DNA of 64,000 bases from Drosophila persimilis (Eukaryota > Arthropoda > Insecta > Diptera > Drosophilidae), in NCBI RefSeq assembly GCF_003286085.1, contig NW_020825294.1, positions 14,282,501-14,346,500 of the forward strand, written 5' to 3'. Under the pieces are notes generated by a model. The model made no database searches and was not told the DNA's origin. It saw only the letters and a program-made list of their open reading frames with translations. Below are positions 52,560-62,639 of this stretch, one piece after another; positions within the stretch are counted from its first letter, which is position 1, and each line of letters starts with the position of its first letter. A program made the position numbers and the translations under genes.

Positions 52560-53145
52560 ATTTTTAGTAACTGCTTCACTACCTACTTGCTAACAGCCTT
52601 ATTAATAATTTCACTATCATCGTTACTAACGGTATAACTAACAATTTCATCAATCTCTTTACTAATTCTGTCACTAACAATAGCATCCATCTCTTTACTA
52701 ACAGTTTCACTAACAATGTTATCAGCTTCTGTTTTTTTTTATCACCACATCTTTAACTATTTTATTGGCGTTTTCACAAAACTTTTCGTTTATTTCTATA
52801 CTCATACGTTTACCCATTGTTTTAATTTGCATTTTATTACTTACAATCGGTATTGCTGAATAATTACTTAATTGATTACTACCTTCCTCAGTTGTATCGT
52901 CTAACATAACCTTTTTAAAGTGTTTAGGTCCAAATTTAACTCGCAAGCATTCATAAAGCTACTGCCAAGAACCACACCAAGACTCATAGACTCGTTCGAT
53001 ATCACGTTCAACTGAAAAAAAAATTCTATGTTATTGGCTTCGATTCAGCCCAAAATATGACACAGAAACTGGCTCCAAGATGGTTTTCGTAGTGATTAAA
53101 CTATTCGTAACGAACAATATTGGACTCCCTGAGTCTATGAGGCAT
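52560..53145 (-). pseudogene. Gypsy-M protease and repeat-rich spacer
   Basis: LIDSGSPILFVTNSLI contains the catalytic D-S-G of an aspartic protease (about 53130). LGVVLGSSFMNACELNLDL follows in frame. Further downstream (52946-52590) is a Lys/Glu-rich stretch with repeated ~12-residue units such as VSETVSKEMDAI and VSDRISKEIDEI. Confidence 0.6.
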
Positions 53146-53229
53146 GCTGCCTCTAATAGGGTTGCAATATTATTGCATAAGAAAATCTTACAGTATCTTA
53201 CATAATTGTTGTTGATTAGGCTTTTTCTC

Positions 53230-53500
53230 TTAGTGCAGTCCTTGTCGAAAAGACCTCGTGAGTTGCAGTTGGCGCAACATGGGGTTAAATATTAGCTGCA
53301 GTATCTGCCGAGACTTGCGGTTGTGTGGCATATGGCTTCCGCCGCGGAAGACGGATTTCCTAGAATGCACGTAGAATTTCCTTCGTATCCGAGAACCACT
53401 GAATGCAAGCCTGATCTTGTGAGCCCGAAGCCGGAATTCCATCGATTATCTTTTCCTTCAACTCCTCTGTGTCTATGTTGATGTTTCTAGCCAGCATAAT
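53230..53500 (-). pseudogene. Gypsy-M gag fragment
   Basis: MLARNINIDTEELKEKIIDG, IPASGSQDQACIQWFSDTKE and ILRAF resemble the C-terminal capsid region of mdg3/micropia-type gag. The rest is frame-shifted (LPRRKPYATQPQVSADTAAN). DINE copy 4 cuts it at 53500. Confidence 0.5.
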
Positions 53501-54224
53501 TATATCCGATACTCAAAATAAGTATTGGGGTATATTTGATTTGTGGTGAAAATGGATGTGTGTAACGTCCAGAAGCAATCGTTTCCGACCCCATAAAGTA
53601 TATATATTCTTGATCATCATCAATAGCCGGACTCTATTGAACCCTGTCTGTCTGTCCGTCCCTATCAGCGCCCAGTGCTCAAAGACTACAAGAGCTAGAG
53701 CAACGACATTTTATATACGGACTTCTGTGATATGTCACTGTTTAAGAATGTTTCAAAACTTTGCCCAGCCCACTTCCGCCCCCACAAAGGGCGAAAATCT
53801 GGGGCATCCACAAATCTCAGAGACTATTAAGGCTAGAGTAACCAAATTTGGTATCCACACTCTTTTTAGATCTCACTATAAAACGTATATCTCAAAATTT
53901 CTCCCTACCCCCTTCCGCCCCCACAAAGGACGAAAATCTGTTGCATTCACAATATTGCAGATTCGAGAAAACTTAAAACGCAGAATCATAGATAATGACC
54001 ATATCTATCCGGTTGCGGAATCTGGATCACCAACAAATAAATTTGCAGTGGCTACGCAGCGCCCGACGTCACGCTCAGACTGAAATGTCTCTCTCACGCG
54101 CACTCTTTTAATATTTGTCTTTTAATATTAGCGGCGTCTGCCGGAGGAGAGCCATACTGACTTAGTATCGGGTATAACTGTAGAGTTGCGGTGTCCGCAG
54201 CAACTCACAACGTTCCCCCTCGTT
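53500..54224 (+). mobile_element. DINE-1/Helitron-like element, copy 4
   Basis: Both ends are present (TTATATCCGATACTCAAAAT and AGTATCGGGTATAACTGTAG...CGTTCCCCCTCGTT). A deletion of about 350 bp joins CACTTCCGCCCCCACAAAGG to the AAATCTGGGGCATCCACAAA cassette, probably through the repeated CCACAAAGG motif. Confidence 0.8.
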
Positions 54225-54645
54225 ATGGATGTATCATAGGAAGTTTCCAATATTATTGAATGTGCTGTTCGATTTGTGCGGATGTTGTGTGTTGTGCAGA
54301 TGTGTTTCTTGAAGTGGTATTATATCTGATTTGCATTTGTTTAGCGGAAAAGATAAACTTTATAACTTTTTTTTATTTAAATGGCCGTTTATGTTTCATT
54401 GTAGAATTTTTATTGGCAGTAATGAGATGAATTATATAGATTAGCTTTCAGAGATTTGATTTTTTTTTTTCTTGGCTGGTTTTCTACACACAGTTCGGCT
54501 TTGCGCTGAGATCCGTCAATGCTAGGTAACTCTCTGTTGAAAGCAAGATACGAGAAATATTTGTATAATTTTGTCTCTTCCCAGTGGTAACAGTCTTTTT
54601 TGCGGATGTTGTGTCTTTCTTAATTTCTGTTAGTAAATTTATTAA

Positions 54646-54693
54646 AGTATCGTGTATAAATTCGCAGCAACTCAAATCGTTCCCCCTCGTTTT
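54646..54693 (+). repeat. DINE-like element copy 5, 3' fragment
   Basis: AGTATCGTGTATAAATTCGCAGCAACTCAAATCGTTCCCCCTCGTTTTT retains the end motif and half of the terminal hairpin. It is separated from the 5' fragment at 49477 by gypsy-M. Confidence 0.7.
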
Positions 54694-54928
54694 TCAGTTA
54701 CAATAGATATACATCTTTCGTTATCTATTAAACTACAGCCTGTCCAGCTCGTATTTTTATTATTTATTATTTATTATTATTAATTGAAACTTACGTTTCA
54801 TTCATTTATTTTATTTGGCTGCCTTTAGCTGTCAGTGAACTAGACACGTGTTCAGTCTTAAAGGAACTGGTTTAACTCCGTGCTCTTAACACAGGGGGGA
54901 AACAACGGTGAGTCTGGAAGGACCAAAA
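54694..54928 (-). promoter_or_regulatory. BEL-B leader, distal part, with primer-binding-site-like sequence
   Basis: Immediately inside the 5' LTR the minus strand reads TTTTGGTCCTTCCAGACTCA, similar in form to the TTGGTCCTTCGAGCC next to the BEL-T LTR. The remainder is non-coding. Confidence 0.6.
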
Positions 54929-55252
54929 TGTTAAGACCTTAAAAGAAAAGTCTAGACATTTGCGAGTTGAGTTGTAAATTCAAACTAAATTTTATTATTA
55001 AAATCAGAGCCTTATATATGATTTGACCATGAGGTAGGAGGTACAATTTTGTATTTTATAATTATCGTTAGACCTACGCAAAGGATACATGTTACTGCGG
55101 GTGTCTATTTGAGTGCATGCTTACATTAGGGTTATTTTAGTAGTAACTTTTAATGGGCTACAGATCTTTGTTTACCCCGAATTGTCACTACTTATCTACT
55201 TATGTGATTTCTTTAGAGATCCCTTTTTTGAATACATGAGTGAATGTGTACA
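54929..55252 (-). repeat. BEL-B 5' LTR
   Basis: On the plus strand it runs TGTTAAGACCTTAAAAGAAA to GAATGTGTACA (324 bp). It is collinear with 23127-23484 with several indels. It is followed by ATAAC, the partner of ATAAT at 23122-23126. Confidence 0.75.
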
Positions 55253-55850
55253 ATAACATGTTTATGTTTGAACATTCTGCAAGGGGCCGAAAGTGGCATG
55301 GTTTCGATGATAATATGTTCATGTTTGATCAATAATAGAGAGAAACAAAAATATATATATAAAAGAGAGGGTATATGTACATTCATCTTACATAAAAAAA
55401 ATACAAAATATTATATATATATATAGGTACAAAATAACAAAAAGTATGAAGTTATCAAAAGCATATTAAAGCCATACAAACATCAGGCCCGAAAGATGCG
55501 TTTGTAATACTAATGATCCGCAATCAAAGTCCAAGATTAATTATTTTTGTGTTGGTCAGTGTACATATCTTTTAAGGTCCAATGCATTAAAGAATGCGAG
55601 AAATGCAAGACAATGCGGAAATTTCTTATCGCGAGCTTTGCATTTGCATAGCTGCACCGAAAAAAGGGAAAATAAATTCACTTACAATTTAATTACAATC
55701 CCTCGTTAAAAGGCGCCTTTCGTTGGGGAAGCTGTGAAAATAATATACTGTTGGCCCATGTCGAATGGTGTAAGGGGGAAATATGAATATTAGGTAGGTT
55801 TCGACGGAAGACTGTAAGGTGGAGGTGAAGTGAGTTATTATGAGTTAATT
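55253..55850. other. AT-rich stretch, nothing recognised
   Basis: No gene or repeat identified; contains short AT runs near 55350 and 55410. Confidence 0.5.
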
Positions 55851-55852
55851 AC

Positions 55853-57560
55853 TTAATTATGGAAAAGGAATAGATCTACAAGCAACCGTCTGACGGCTCT
55901 CTTCCCCTGGCAAGAGTCAAAACTCATCTCAGCTGGCAGCGCATTGTGCTGCCAAAGCGCAATGGGCTCTTTAAAGCCATAATAGGTCCTTAGGCTCCTG
56001 GCGGTCGGACTCAAGCTAATCCCACTAAGCAGGTCAGGACAATCGATACTACCCATTAGAAAGACATTTATAAAGATCTGAGCCGCAATGGACCTTCGAT
56101 CCTCGAGAGAGGAGAGGTGCACGAGGCGACATCTGCACTTATAAGACTGCACCGGAATGAAAAAGGGCACAGGCTGGAGTGTAAATTTCAGAAACTTTCT
56201 TTGCAATCTCTCAATGCGTGAAATTTGAACGACCCCAGCGGGATTCCAGACCATGAAAGCGTATTCAAGGCGCGAGCGCACAAGGAATGAGTACAAACTA
56301 AGCCTCGTATATGGGTCCTTGAACTGCGATGAATTGCGCTTAACAAAGCCAAACATAGCATAGGGTTTTGGCAATATAAAATTCAGATGCTCAGCAAAAA
56401 AAAAAAAACTTGAGTCGGCCAAGCAGGGGTCTTGTCAAGTATTTCCGTCTACAGAATATGAGGCCAGCACATTGAAGATTGTAAGCAACATTTGTAACGT
56501 AGAGGGGGAGCGAATTAAGTCTGCACCAATGAAGAAGGATACATTTTGATCGATTTTAAGATCATCAGCATAAAGCAGATGCTCAGAAGCTTGAATGCTG
56601 AGAGATCTGTCGTTGATAAAAATTGAGAACAGAAGTGGACCAAGTGTACTTCCCTGTATAAGGCCGGAAGTAGCCAAGAATGGGTCCGAAGGCTTTCCAT
56701 TTACCAATACGACATACTCTCGCCGCTCAAGATATGACCTAAATTAACTGAGCAGGAATGAATGTATCCCTAAGGCACAGTGGGAGACTTTGTCAAAGGC
56801 GTTAGCAAAATCAGTATACACAACATCTACTTGAGAGTGCATTTCAAAAGTATGAGGGCAGAAATAACCGAAATCGATGAGATTAGTGGTTCTACACGGC
56901 ATAAAAACATGCTGACTTGCGGTAATGTACGACCTCATGAGAAAAGTGATCTTTCTGGCAATGATTCGCTCTAGAAGTTTTGACACATTGCTGAGTTTGG
57001 CAATTGGAGATCATTGAAGATCCGATTTTTGGCACCTTTCTTAAAAATTGGCGTAATCGTGGTAGCTTTCCACTTGCCAATAAACCGACCCGTTAGCAGC
57101 GAATTTGTGAAGAGAATTTTGAAAGGTTGATAGAACGCAACATCACAGCTGCGAAGAAGGCAGGCAGAAATGCCATCCCAGTCGGTTTTATTAGAATTAT
57201 CGAACTCATCATTGCCTCCAAAATATCCACCTCTGATACATTAAGTGTGCCGATTTTGACCACCGAGGGAATAGCGTTTAAGTTAAAAAAAAGAAGCAAA
57301 AAGGTTTGCTATACCACTATCCGTATTAGCGCTTAAGTTACCCAGGCTCATAGTTAAATGAAAAAAGCTCGTCGACCTTTTGGAATTTATGAAATGCCAA
57401 AACGGCCTGGAATTAATTTTAAGTACCCTTTCAACGACGGCAATATACTGGTTGCACAAAAATTTGCTTAAAAAAGCAAACTCCCTCTTATGCTGCACAT
57501 ACCTCACACAGTCCACAGGGTCTTACCAAATCGTTTATATTATTTATATAAATTATTATT
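55853..57560 (-). pseudogene. Jockey-clade LINE, reverse transcriptase fragment
   Basis: Across several frames, in order: VLKINSRPFWHFINSKRSTS (pre-RT spacer), LNVSEVDILEAMMSSI, MSKLLERIIARKITFLM, VDVVYTDFANAFDKVSHCAL (first palm Asp), GLIQGSTLGPLLFSIFINDR, HLLYADDLKI (catalytic) and the C-terminal FVKRNSSQFKDPYTRLSLYS with RSRLEYAFMVWNP. At least five frame breaks or stops. It belongs to a different family from the Jockey piece inside BEL-T. Confidence 0.8.
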
Positions 57561-58044
57561 TATATTTCACAAGACCCTTCGTATACCACGGTAGCCAATA
57601 GGAGCCATGCACCCTTCTGGAAGCATTATTACCAATAATACGACGGACGGTACGCAAGAAAACACTATAGGGTGCGAGAGAACAGAAGCCCAATTAACGA
57701 AGGTGCTGACGGTCTCGCAGATTACCACATATTTTAGCAATGTTTTGAGTGTGCGCCTTTTAGATCTTTTAGGCCTATCCGTTTACCCATATGTAGGTCT
57801 AATTATGCCGATCATGAACCTTTCAGGGTTTTATACTATAATTATAACTCCCTCCCTCTGTCATACCCTATCCCCTGAACTGACTCTTAAACTTATTGCA
57901 CGCAATATTTATAATCAGGTTTCAACAGGAATCCCAACTCAAAAATAAAATGCTGCAAAGCGCGAATTGATGAATGTGGCGCAAGGGTCTTCCACATGGA
58001 CAATCATGTAGCAGACGCAACACATTAATCGTGGCAAAACATTA
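57561..58044. other. Mixed remnant region with a LINE 3'-UTR fragment
   Basis: 57825-57925 (AACTCCCTCCCTCTGTCATA, CCCTGAACTGACTCTTAAAC, GCAATATTTATAATCA) repeats the 3' part of the LINE at 60300-60370 on the same strand. The rest is unrecognised. Confidence 0.55.
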
Positions 58045-59200
58045 ATGTTTTAGAGAGGCCAAGTCGGTCAGGTGCAGCTACAATTCACAGTAAGGCCTCG
58101 CTTACTTATGTAATCGAAGCCGCTGGCAAACCTTTGAGCTGCTTCAGAAATAAAAAAAATCCTGGAAGAATCAAGTACCCCTTTAAAGCAGCTTCACATC
58201 CTCTTCTCCAAAAAAACACGTCACAAAATTGACTTTGTCAATTACGATACGCTTCTAGATTCCATCAAGGAAGTAGTAAAGCCTGGGGTCGTTAAATTCA
58301 TCCACTGCACCCTGCCAATACTGGCGGACCTGGCCTTCGCGGACACAAAATTCCGCTATTGCAAAGCGACGGATATCACCAATGACGGAGAGCGAAGGGA
58401 AATAGTAGTCACCGAACACAATCGGGCACACAGATCAGCCCAGAAAAATGTGAAGCAGGTGCTGCGTGATTACTACTTTCCAAAAACGGAAAGAATCGCG
58501 ACAAAGTAGTAACAAACTGCAGGATAAGTCAAAAATGAAAATACGATAGACACCCTAGGGAGCAGAAATTATGAGTAACACCAAAACCAGCAATGGTAGG
58601 CGAATTTATTCACATTGACACATTCTCCAGTGTAGGAAAATATGTTCACACTGCGGTCGACAAGTTCTCAAAGTTAGCAATTACACAGCAAGTTGCTTCG
58701 CACACGGCCACAGACGTAAAAATACCGATTCTGCAGTTGGTACACATCTTCCCAAACACCAGAAACACTCATTGCGACGAGGCAGCTTTTAATTTAAAGA
58801 CTATTCGGTCTTTGTTAAAGAACCAGTTCGACATTGATGCCACAGCACATCAAACGAACAGGTGGAAGCCACAGCACCCTACTAGAAAATGCCAGATGCC
58901 TAAAACTCCAAGCGCAAGTCGATTTTATGATTGATCTAGCCATTCTAGCGACTATTAAGTACAACGGGACAGTCCATTGTACATTGGTCACGAATAGAAC
59001 ACCTGTTGAAGCGGTTCACTCAAGCTTCGCCAATGGGAGAAGAAATAATGTTGAGGGTAATAAAGGCGAAGCAAGAACAGCTTGAAAGGGAACACCACAG
59101 CCAATCAAAACAGGACGTTCAACGTAGGAGAGGAAGTCCTAGTAAAAGCCAATGGGGGGTTATTAAGCAAACTAACCCCCTGATCCATTAAAAGGGAGGG
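58045..59200 (+). pseudogene. Gypsy/errantivirus-type pol fragment (RNase H end and integrase)
   Basis: ASLTYVIEAAGKPLSCFRNK, then DFVNYDTLLDSIKEVVKPGV, ERREIVVTEHNRAHRSAQKN (HH of the zinc-binding region) and VGEFIHIDTFSSVGKYVHTA (first Asp), DKFSKLAITQQVASHT, HIFPNTRNTHCDEAA (second Asp region) and a Lys/Glu-rich C-terminal part. This is typical of fly errantiviruses such as gypsy. Several frame breaks are present; no LTR or env was identified. One of few retroelements in the introns lying in the host gene's sense orientation. Confidence 0.75.
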
Positions 59201-59939
59201 TGGTTGACAAAGACAATTTGAGGTAGATAAGAAGTTAACTATTAATATGGTATAGTTAAGACATTTTTATATTTTTTCAATGTTACTGGGTCACTCAACA
59301 AGTATTTCTGCCTCCTTTTAATCATACCATGGACAACCCTGTAAAAATCCTGAAGAAATAAATTCTTCACATTTGTATAGAGCCCTTTTGGCGCGAAATT
59401 GAATTCTGACGCTCGAGTTACAAAACATAATGATAGCCACCACTTTGGCGAAAATAATCATCATTAACCCGGCTATCATTCGCTTCTAGCTCTTGCTTAA
59501 GCCGATCGTGTTTTTCTTGCTCCTCCTCCTGCATTTTGCCCTTTGTTTAAATATCATACAACATTGTTTGTCATTTTGGTTTGGTATATCATCGAATCTC
59601 TTTAATATTGGTTATAATTTCTGTTAATCACCAGTGTTTTGTTTGTTAAAGATGCTTCTCTTGCTACGGTACCCAGAGCAAGCCCAATATATTTGTCGAT
59701 ATCCCTTGAGTGTACCCGATCTGGTTGTGTTTGCAAAACAAACTTTATCGATTTAGATCTACATCTCTCGCGTGTTGATTGGTCGTTTCTTTATTCATTA
59801 CCGAACTGTTAACTGTTAACTCGTTTTATAGCTCTATATAGTCCGCCTCTAATACATTTGTTCCAGATATCACTGTACCTGCATTGTCCAAGCCTCCCTG
59901 GTTCTCCATACTTCATACTTAAAAAATAATAAATCCAGG
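59201..59939. other. Unassigned stretch
   Basis: No clear ORF or repeat. It may include degraded remains of the neighbouring errantivirus-type element, but I cannot show this. Confidence 0.4.
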
Positions 59940-60480
59940 CTCTATTATAAATGTATTGCAAATTTATTCGCTACCTTTTTCCAAAAAACGTACTCGTCTC
60001 ATATTTACAACGCATCCACTCCGTATCCGTACCAGCTACCTCAAGCTAACAGCATTTTTCTGCCCATTTTCGAGGAAAGCGTTGTTCTGGAAGTTTTGTC
60101 ATCTATGGACATATCGTTTTCTGCGGGTCCAGATAAGGTACCAAGTTGCATTTTAAAATACTCTACTACACTAATGTATGCTGATGATGTTAAAATCTGT
60201 CTGTCTTACTCTGATTGGTATTTGCACACACGCCTTCAACTGTATCTAGCTGAACTACTATTGTGGTGTTCAACTAATAGTATAATATTATAGTATAATT
60301 AGAACTCCCTCCCTCTGTCATACCCTATTCCCTGAACTGACTCTTAAACTTATTGCATGCAATATTTATAATCACTTAAATTTAGCTAACTTTTAAGTTA
60401 TCTTTTTTCGCCTTTTGTAATTAAGTACCATTATTAAAAGATAATTTGTTAATTTAATAAATAAATAAAAAAAGAAAGTA
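59940..60480 (+). mobile_element. Jockey-clade LINE, internally deleted, with A-rich tail
   Basis: SVVLEVLSSMDISFSAGPDK followed by VPSCILKYS (start of RT) is joined directly to LMYADDVKICLSYSDWYLHT (catalytic motif). That is joined to 3'-UTR sequence (AACTCCCTCCCTCTGTCATA), ending at TTAATAAATAAATAAAAAAAG. Two internal deletions are implied. The 3' part is shared with 57825-57925. Confidence 0.7.
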
Positions 60481-60955
60481 GCAACACTTTCCGCTCTCAG
60501 AATATGAGTCGGTAATCCTGACGAGACTGCCGAAACTACCAAGGGGGGAGAGTAGTCTAGGTATTAATCCCACTTAGGGAGGACTGGGAGATGTGCGAAT
60601 CAGTGCGCGAATGCGGTCAATATCGTCAAACTCACCGAACGTGATCGCAGAACAGTTAGATCTCTTCCTTTATATATGTCCCCGGACATAGTTACATATA
60701 TGGGAAGGCAGGCAGGTTGCTACGATACCTATTTTATCAGATAGGGAGCAAGTAGAGATGGGTTTAGCTACGTGCTTCTCACGCACGAAATATTCGAGGA
60801 AAGTGCAAACGGGATGGCAGCAAACCGTTTTCTGCAAAATCCATCTCTACAAGCGGCTCGTCTGGCGCAAGCCATAGAAGCCAAGAAAACGCATTTAATA
60901 TATAGTTGCCAAGAAACCAAGAATTAAACCAGAGATACAGAGAGAGAGAGGCCGG
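60481..60955. other. Unassigned repeat-like stretch
   Basis: Less AT-rich than its surroundings, with CCCCGGACATAG, a TATATA region and an AGAGAGAGAG tract near 60940. Possibly an LTR remnant, but no partner copy is in the window. Confidence 0.35.
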
Positions 60956-60959
60956 TTTT

Positions 60960-61152
60960 CATTTTCCCGTATCTTTAAAATTGTGGATGCACTAGGCGCT
61001 CATGCGGACGGACAGACGGACATGGCTCGATCGACTCGGGTATTGATGCTGATCAAGACGGTTGGAGACGGTTCCTTCTGGACTTTTGCACACATCCACT
61101 TTCACCACAAATCTAATATACCCCTTTACTCTTTTTGAGTATCGGGTATAAT
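60960..61152 (-). repeat. DINE-like element fragment, internally deleted
   Basis: CGTATCTTTAAAATTGTGGATGC, ACTAGGCGCTCATGCGGACGGACAGACGGAC, CACATCCACTTTCACCACAAATCTAATATACCCC and GAGTATCGGGTATAA. It retains the TTATACCCGATACT end and lies 56 bp upstream of exon 4. Confidence 0.75.
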
Positions 61153-61207
61153 AACATAAATATGGACGGTTAATAATATAAATCTCTGCCTATTTTGTTC
61201 ATTGCAG

Positions 61208-62470
61208 GAACACGAAAATATTTGTTGCATGGAGGATGATGTAATAGTTTGCGACTCCCCGGAGCCTGAAATTAAACATGAAGGAAAAAATGAAAACGAC
61301 GAATTGCGGAATGCTTTTCTTTTGAATTTTAGCCTTCAATCTAAATTTTCGGAATCTCGTTTTCCTAATGATATACAAAAAACATACTTATTTAGTGAAG
61401 AAAAATTCATGGATTCAACGGGGAGAAATAGACGGCTACCATCGCGAAGAAATCGAAACGTACACTCATTTAATAGATGTTCTTTTATCCCAATATCATC
61501 ACCAGCAGGACAGAAACTATTAAGAACTACAAAACAAACAGTATCTGTGGAATATATGTCCGAGAGGCAGGAACGTCTTGACCGATTTTGTTACACTCCC
61601 TTAATTTTAAAATCAAGTACTAAACAAAAATTTTTCGAAAAAAAAACAAGCGGTAACCACATTCATTGTACTTTTAAAAAATCCCACGAACATAATTTTC
61701 ATATATATTCATTTCCCCGTCGTCAATTTGGAAAACGGAGAGATATAACTCAAAACTTTTTGTTTCTGAATTCTCCGTTACTTAAGCAATGCCGTCCAAT
61801 TTCAGTCAGATTAAAAAAAATTTCTGAACATGTACTTGGAGATCAAATTCCCATTACAAATGCAAAACTTAACATTAGACTTACTCGCAATAATTCGCTT
61901 AACTCTAATTGGAGAATTTCGCCATCTAGCGAAGTCATTCTAGACACTATTGATTTATGCTCATCAGATGATGAGCAACAGGAGCAAACTATTGTGTATC
62001 CGAAAATACTTGGTTCTGATGCACTTGCTATAATATCACTTACGCATAAAAACAGACTGTCCAGTAAAAAAGCTGATGTATTAAGCCAAACAAAATTTCA
62101 TATGGAACCACAAACATTAGATGATAACACCATCAAACCGCTCCAACAATCTGTGTATATATTTTCCAATTACAAGGCTAACTCAGTTTTAAGTCGTTGC
62201 GCTGCTGATTCGAAATCAAATCAGTCACTAGTATCTTTAAATACATCGAATACATTTTCTGATTCTCAAATCCACCCAAAAGAATATAATCAAGAGAACT
62301 GCAATTTTTCAAAGAATTTAATAGCTGTTACTGATTGGTACGCACATTCAGCTACTTCCGAAAAAACACCAATAAGCCAAACAACTGACAGTAATACATT
62401 TGAATCCCTTTCGGCAGTCCAACCATACAATAGTAGTGGGCGCATAATTTCTATTGATTTGACAACATAA
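61208..62470 (+). CDS. NRF-1/Erect-wing-like gene, last coding exon
   Basis: Phase 0 acceptor TTCATTGCAG|GAA. 420 codons end at TAA (62468-62470). It starts EHENICCMEDDVIVCDSPEP, completing the C2HC finger begun in exon 3. The rest is Ser/Asn/Lys-rich and probably disordered. It includes basic patches (RRLPSRRNRN, SFPRRQFGKRRD) and two motifs of hydrophobic residues next to acidic/serine stretches: ILDTIDLCSSDDE and the C-terminal RIISIDLTT, which look like SUMO-interaction motifs. The composition differs from the surrounding repeats and there are no stops, consistent with selection. Partner genes are unknown. Confidence 0.8.
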   Translation, partial: EHENICCMEDDVIVCDSPEPEIKHEGKNENDELRNAFLLNFSLQSKFSESRFPNDIQKTYLFSEEKFMDSTGRNRRLPSRRNRNVHSFNRCSFIPISSPAGQKLLRTTKQTVSVEYMSERQERLDRFCYTPLILKSSTKQKFFEKKTSGNHIHCTFKKSHEHNFHIYSFPRRQFGKRRDITQNFLFLNSPLLKQCRPISVRLKKISEHVLGDQIPITNAKLNIRLTRNNSLNSNWRISPSSEVILDTIDLCSSDDEQQEQTIVYPKILGSDALAIISLTHKNRLSSKKADVLSQTKFHMEPQTLDDNTIKPLQQSVYIFSNYKANSVLSRCAADSKSNQSLVSLNTSNTFSDSQIHPKEYNQENCNFSKNLIAVTDWYAHSATSEKTPISQTTDSNTFESLSAVQPYNSSGRIISIDLTT

Positions 62471-62605
62471 AAAATGTCATCTCTAAGTTATCAAAGTATA
62501 TTGTTATTTTAAAAGGACAAAAACACACCCAATAACTGCAATCAAAGTGTATTCCTCGAAATATGAAAAGAAAGTGCAATTTTTGGTTGTACTAGGGAAT
62601 TCTTA

Positions 62606-62611
62606 AATAAA
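62606..62611 (+). promoter_or_regulatory. Poly(A) signal of the NRF-1-like gene
   Basis: AATAAA lies 136 bp after the stop codon; no closer canonical signal is present. Confidence 0.6.
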
Positions 62612-62639
62612 AAGAAACGAAATATTTTTAATCAGCATG

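Larger units (their letters stand above)
49589..54645 (-). mobile_element. Gypsy-superfamily retrotransposon gypsy-M (mdg3/micropia-like?), damaged
   Basis: The minus-strand order is gag (53500-53230), protease (about 53145-52920), a repeat-containing spacer, RNase H (51882-51540), integrase core (51546-51190) and integrase C-terminus (49786-49600). Most of RT is missing. Solo LTR B lies in the integrase and DINE copy 4 in gag. LTRs were not identified with certainty. It sits inside DINE copy 5. 54225-54645 and 51900-52560 are without recognisable domains; 52017-52430 has LTR-like features (TGAGTGACAGG end, AATAAA on the minus strand). Confidence 0.65.
23127..55252 (-). mobile_element. BEL/Pao (roo-like) retrotransposon BEL-B, host of the nested complex
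   Basis: Once inserted elements are removed, the minus strand reads as follows: 5' LTR (55252-54929), leader (54928-54694, 49476-49096), gag (49095-46720), protease (46720-46330), RT (43073-42742, 27047-26905), RNase H and connection domain (26904-26205, 25114-24905), integrase (to about 24000), env-like ORF (about 23995-23533) and 3' LTR (23484-23127). Reading frames are restored across four insertions. About 1 kb between protease and RT, and part of integrase, are deleted. An env-like third ORF is known from roo. Confidence 0.8.
19500..61207 (+). other. Intron 3 of the NRF-1-like gene (41.7 kb, transposon-filled)
   Basis: The donor GTAAGT is at 19500 and the acceptor TTTTGTTCATTGCAG ends at 61207. 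Phase is 0 on both sides and the zinc-finger motif is completed across it. Most of the interior is the nested BEL-B complex (23127-55252). This assumes no unseen small exon lies inside; none with matching phase and motif was seen. Confidence 0.7.

Noticed and set aside
54484..54675. 63-codon minus-strand ORF
   Set aside because: Short, no motif, partly overlapping the DINE-like 3' fragment.
61202..61207. TTG at 61202 as a start codon of the 422-codon ORF
   Set aside because: It belongs to the splice acceptor (TTGCAG); the frame continues from exon 3.
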